Of a stretch of 18,881 bases of DNA, positions 16,052 through 18,881 are shown piece by piece. This DNA comes from Gemmataceae bacterium (GTDB lineage: Bacteria; Planctomycetota; Planctomycetia; Gemmatales; Gemmataceae). The DNA lies in the NCBI GenBank assembly GCA_020847555.1, contig JADLBT010000030.1, positions 1 to 18,881 on the forward strand. Direction: 5' to 3'. How positions within the stretch are numbered: position 1 is the stretch's first letter; each line of letters opens with the position of its first letter. The position numbers and the translations under genes were made by a program. The notes beneath the pieces are model-generated. The model was not told the origin of the DNA. It worked only from the letters and a program-made list of their open reading frames with translations, and did not search any database.

Positions 16052-16972
16052 GTGGCCGATGAAACCCGTCCCTCGCCCCTGCGCTTCGCCGTTGTCACGG
16101 GTTCGGACCTGGAGAGCGGGAGTACCCTCGCGTACCTGATCGAGACGACGGGCCTGCGCATCGAGAGGATCTACCGCGACACGATGGCGGTGGTCCGCCG
16201 GCCCGCCGCGGTTCAGCAGGGGCCGCGCTGGTTCCGGTCGTGGGGGGTGTTGCGGCAGCATCTGGGGCTGTGCCGGGCGATGCCGCGCCACTACGTGTTC
16301 AAGTCGCTGTGGACGCTGTGCGGGGTTTCGGAACTGGAGGCGCTCGCCTGGCTGGAGCGGCACGCGCCGCGGCTGCTACCCGGCGTTTGCGGGTTCCCAC
16401 TCCCCCGGCAGCCACCGGGCCGCCCGCTGCTGCGCCGGCTCGACGCTGTCGCGGAGGGGTACGGGATCCCCCTGGTCCGCACGCCGAGCCTGAACAGCGA
16501 CGCCACGGTCGCGGCGCTGAAGGCGGACGCGCCCGACGTGGTGCTCGGACTGGGCACGCGCATCCTGTCGGCGCGACTGCTGGCAGCCGCCCGGCTGGGG
16601 TTCCTCAACGCCCACTCGTCGCTGCTGCCGGAGTACCGCGGCGGCTGCACCGAGTTCTGGCAGTTGGTCCACGGCGAGCGCGAGACAGGGGTGACCGTCC
16701 ACTGGATGGCGCCAAAGGTGGACGAGGGTCCGGTCTGCGCCCAGCGGAGCTGGCCGATTCCGCGCGGCTTCGACCACCACCGGCTGCGGCTGATGTCGTT
16801 CTTCTACCGGCTGGAGTTGTGGCGGGAGGTGATCGAAAGGTTGCTGTGCGGTGAGGTGCCGCGGTTGCCGCAGCGCCCGGCCCGCACGCCCACCTTCCGG
16901 GCGCCTTCGACAGCGGAGGAACATGCTTTCTACTGCCGCGGGGTACGGCCCGCGCTGGCGGAGGCGGGCTGA
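16052..16972 (+). CDS. Formyltransferase family protein, probable amino-sugar N-formyltransferase
   Basis: A 306-residue member of the formyl transferase family, which moves a formyl group from 10-formyl-tetrahydrofolate to an amine. The catalytic triad is intact: N186 and H188 in LNAHSSLLPEYRGG and D224 in KVDEGPV. The spacing (2 and 36 residues) equals that of E. coli PurN (N106, H108, D144). The N-terminal part is about 80 residues longer than PurN and has no match I can name. The GTG start at 16052 is supported by AGGAGG eleven bases upstream, lying inside the end of the deacetylase gene. Pairing with a deacetylase suggests a sugar amine as acceptor, rather than GAR or methionyl-tRNA. It is too diverged from PurN, and lacks the C-terminal domain of methionyl-tRNA formyltransferase. 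The acceptor is inferred. Confidence 0.75.
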   Translation: MADETRPSPLRFAVVTGSDLESGSTLAYLIETTGLRIERIYRDTMAVVRRPAAVQQGPRWFRSWGVLRQHLGLCRAMPRHYVFKSLWTLCGVSELEALAWLERHAPRLLPGVCGFPLPRQPPGRPLLRRLDAVAEGYGIPLVRTPSLNSDATVAALKADAPDVVLGLGTRILSARLLAAARLGFLNAHSSLLPEYRGGCTEFWQLVHGERETGVTVHWMAPKVDEGPVCAQRSWPIPRGFDHHRLRLMSFFYRLELWREVIERLLCGEVPRLPQRPARTPTFRAPSTAEEHAFYCRGVRPALAEAG

Positions 16973-17020
16973 CAGGACGGCACCGGGCGCGCTACCACGA
17001 CCGTGCAGGGCGATGCGGTA

Positions 17021-18529
17021 TCAGGGGACATCGCGCAGCGCCATCCGCGCCGCGTTGAAGCCGCAGGCGCCGTGAACCCCCGCGCCAGGGTGGGCCGACG
17101 CCGAGGCCAGGTACAGGCCGCGGACCGGGGTGCGGTAGCGGAAGTAGGGGAAGACCGGGCGAAAGAACAGTTGCTGGGTTAAGCAGGCGCTGCCGCCGCC
17201 GAGGTCGCCGCCAACCAGGTTCTCGTCCATCGCCTCCAGGTCCGCGGGCGAATGCACCGCCCGCGCCCGGACCAACGCGCGGAACCCTGGCGCCAACCCT
17301 TCCAGACGTCGCTCGATGCGGTCCGCGAACACCTCCCGGTGCCGCGCCCAGCCGCCCTCCAGGTCGTTCGGCACGCGCGAGTACGCCCAGAGAGTGTGCC
17401 CGCCCGGCGGCGCGCGGCCCGGATCGACGAGCGACTGCTGCCCCACGACGAGGTACGGGTTGGCGGGGAGTCGGCCGGCGCGGACCTGGCGCGTGAAGGT
17501 GAGCAGGTCGGCGAGGCTATCCCCGGCGTGGACCACGGCCGCCGCGCGCGCCTCCGGGGCCGACCAGGGCACGGCCCCGGCCAGCGCCCAGTCCACCTTG
17601 AACGTCCCCCAGCCGTAGCGGAAGCGCCGCATCGCTGCACGCACCCAGCCAGGTACATGGCGCGGCCGCAGCAGACGCAGGTACAGGGCTGGCGCCCCCA
17701 CGTCTGCCAGGACCGCCCGGCGCGCCCGGAACTCCTCGCCGTGTCCGGTCCGCACCGCCACCGCTCGCCCGCCGCGTACCACCACCTCCGCGGCGCGCTG
17801 CTCCAGCAAGAGTTGTCCGCCGTGTTCTTCCAGCCGACGCAGCAGCGCCTCCGCGATCGCGCGAGCGCCGCCGAGAGGGATGCGAAAGCCGGGCGACGAC
17901 GCCAGCAGCGCCAGCACCAGCCCCAGGCCGGCGCCGGCGAGATCCTCCGGGCCGAGATCGACGTGCAGCGCCAGACCGGGGATCACGCGGCGGGCGGCCT
18001 CGGTCCGAAACAGGCGTCGGGACAGCCCGGCGGAGCTGCGCACCCCTGCCAGCGCCAGCCGCAGCGCCTGCAACGGCCCCAGCCGCCACACGGAATCCAG
18101 GGCCGGAAGCGGCGCCAGCAGAGCCTCCGGCAGCCGCTCCCCGAGCGCTTGCCGCCACTCCGCTAGCCGACGCCACGCGGGACCGTCGGGGCCGAACGAG
18201 GCGGTGGCAAGGTCGAGGTCGCGCGCGATGCTGACGCAGGAGCCATCCGGGGCCGGGTGGCAGCTCTCCAGGCGGGCGTTCTCCCAGCGCAACCCCGCGC
18301 CCGCCAGGTCGAGGTGGCGGAACGCCGGGCTGGCGGCGAAGGGAAAGAAGGCAGCGCCCACGTCGTGCAGGTAACCCGGCAGGGTCAACTCTTCCGAGTA
18401 GACGGCGCCGCCGGGACGCGCCTTCGCCTCCAGCACCAGCACGCGCCAGCCGTGCCGCGCCAGCGTGGCCGCGGCCGCCAGCCCGTTCGGTCCCGCCCCG
18501 ATCACGACCGCGTCCGCGTCGCCGGGCAT
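17021..18529 (-). CDS. FAD-dependent oxidoreductase, CrtI/PYROXD2-like
   Basis: A 502-residue flavoprotein. The dinucleotide-binding motif is at the N-terminus: VVIGAGPNGLAAA (G11, G13, G16) and VLVLEAKARPGG, with E34 for the ribose. The C-terminal FAD motif GLYLASASAHPGAGVHGACG is diagnostic for the phytoene desaturase-like group, and the length is normal. In this group the substrates are often carotenoids or other long polyenes; the closer resemblance is to PYROXD2-like proteins, whose reaction is poorly defined. No other carotenoid gene is nearby, so no pathway can be assigned. GGAG lies 5 bases before the ATG. The gene converges on the formyltransferase with 48 bases between stops and no clear terminator. 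It is separated from the next minus-strand gene upstream by 103 bases. Confidence 0.82.
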   Translation of the reverse strand: MPGDADAVVIGAGPNGLAAAATLARHGWRVLVLEAKARPGGAVYSEELTLPGYLHDVGAAFFPFAASPAFRHLDLAGAGLRWENARLESCHPAPDGSCVSIARDLDLATASFGPDGPAWRRLAEWRQALGERLPEALLAPLPALDSVWRLGPLQALRLALAGVRSSAGLSRRLFRTEAARRVIPGLALHVDLGPEDLAGAGLGLVLALLASSPGFRIPLGGARAIAEALLRRLEEHGGQLLLEQRAAEVVVRGGRAVAVRTGHGEEFRARRAVLADVGAPALYLRLLRPRHVPGWVRAAMRRFRYGWGTFKVDWALAGAVPWSAPEARAAAVVHAGDSLADLLTFTRQVRAGRLPANPYLVVGQQSLVDPGRAPPGGHTLWAYSRVPNDLEGGWARHREVFADRIERRLEGLAPGFRALVRARAVHSPADLEAMDENLVGGDLGGGSACLTQQLFFRPVFPYFRYRTPVRGLYLASASAHPGAGVHGACGFNAARMALRDVP

Positions 18530-18632
18530 TTCCTCTCCGCTCTGGTGTCAGGGAGCGTGCTTGGGGCAGGGGCGAGGAGGCGGCCTCTCATATCACCTGA
18601 TCCGACACTTTCCGCTCGGTTCGAGCCCGCGC

Positions 18633-18881
18633 TCAGACTTCCGGATCGATTCCGAGTTCCTTCAACCGGGCAAGCCACCGGGCTGCCTTCCGGCCCTCCT
18701 GCTCGGCCTCGTGTTGGGCGCGTTCCTTCTCGGCACGCTCCTGCTCGACCTCGTGTTGGGCGCGCTCCTTCTCGGCACGCTCCTGCTCGACCTCGTGTTG
18801 GGCGCGCTCCTTCTCGGCACGCTCCTGCTCGACCTCGTGTTGGGCGCGCTCCTTCTCGGCACGCTCCTGCTCGGCGCGCTC
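18633..18881 (-). CDS. C-terminus of a repeat-tailed protein, probably Uma2-like nuclease family
   Basis: Eighty-three codons are visible on the minus strand, running from the right edge to a TGA at 18635-18633. Most of it is a 14-residue repeat, EQERAEKERAQHEV, present about 4.4 times, then EAEQEGRKAARWLARLKELG and IDPEV. The 14-residue period equals two heptads, and the high Glu/Arg/Lys content predicts a long charged helix or coiled coil. A charged helix ending in ARLxxLGIDP is common at the C-terminus of Uma2 (DUF820) family proteins in planctomycetes and cyanobacteria. The catalytic PD-(D/E)xK-like domain would be outside the window, so the family call rests on the tail alone. Confidence 0.55.
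   Translation of the reverse strand, partial: ERAEQERAEKERAQHEVEQERAEKERAQHEVEQERAEKERAQHEVEQERAEKERAQHEAEQEGRKAARWLARLKELGIDPEV
18696..18881. repeat. 42-bp in-frame tandem repeat, about 4.4 copies
   Basis: Units start at 18696, 18738, 18780, 18822 and 18864 (the last cut by the window edge). The middle copies are nearly identical in DNA as well as protein, while the copy at 18696 differs at a few bases. Near-identity at synonymous sites points to recent duplication or slippage rather than old constraint. Confidence 0.9.

Noticed and set aside
18696..18881. Regularly spaced repeats that could suggest a CRISPR array.
   Set aside because: The 42-bp units are contiguous, without unique spacers, and lie in frame inside a coding region.

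Overview
The window looks like chromosomal DNA from a planctomycete, most likely a Gemmataceae relative. Base composition is uniformly GC-rich. It encodes an exported WD40-PDZ-caspase protein, a secreted multidomain protein with a C-terminal DUF4214-type region and an N-terminal VETLEDRLTP motif, and an exported CsgG-like protein. It also carries the end of a gene resembling the Uma2 genes abundant in that group. The lineage is inferred from gene content, not from a marker gene.

Layout, left to right. (1) 1-243: the 5' end of an IS5-family transposase (minus strand) and the probable end of its insertion sequence. (2) 454-1554: a pdxA-type dehydrogenase (plus). (3) 1555-2010: a hairpin region, a very good sigma-70-like promoter (TTGACA-N17-TCTAAT) and a long leader. 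(4) 2011-4437: a secreted Ig-like/SdrD-like/DUF4214 protein (plus). (5) 4521-9071, all minus strand: a set transcribed from about 9070 to 4521. It comprises a broken DUF4038-type glycosidase, an N-acylglucosamine 2-epimerase, an MFS transporter and an N-acetylneuraminate lyase. The last three together look like the Bacteroides-type (nanLET-like) route for sialic acid use. A perfect 16-bp palindrome with the LacI/PurR operator pattern sits just upstream. (6) 9156-9195: a strong intrinsic terminator separating that set from the next. (7) 9220-14520, minus strand: a 1292-residue secreted WD40-PDZ-caspase protein followed by a 441-residue secreted partner of unknown function. (8) 14521-15007: a divergent intergenic region with two hairpins and a promoter candidate. 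(9) 15008-16972, plus: a NodB-type polysaccharide deacetylase and a formyltransferase, 3 bp apart. (10) 17021-18529, minus: a CrtI/PYROXD2-like FAD oxidoreductase. (11) 18633-18881, minus: the C-terminus of a protein with a 14-residue, 42-bp tandem repeat, probably Uma2-like.

How the genes may work together: the lyase would split imported N-acetylneuraminate into pyruvate and ManNAc, and the epimerase would convert ManNAc to GlcNAc. The deacetylase and formyltransferase could remove an N-acetyl group from a cell-surface amino sugar and replace it with N-formyl. The caspase protein and its partner are both predicted to be exported and may form one envelope unit. No tRNA, rRNA, CRISPR array or replication origin was recognised.
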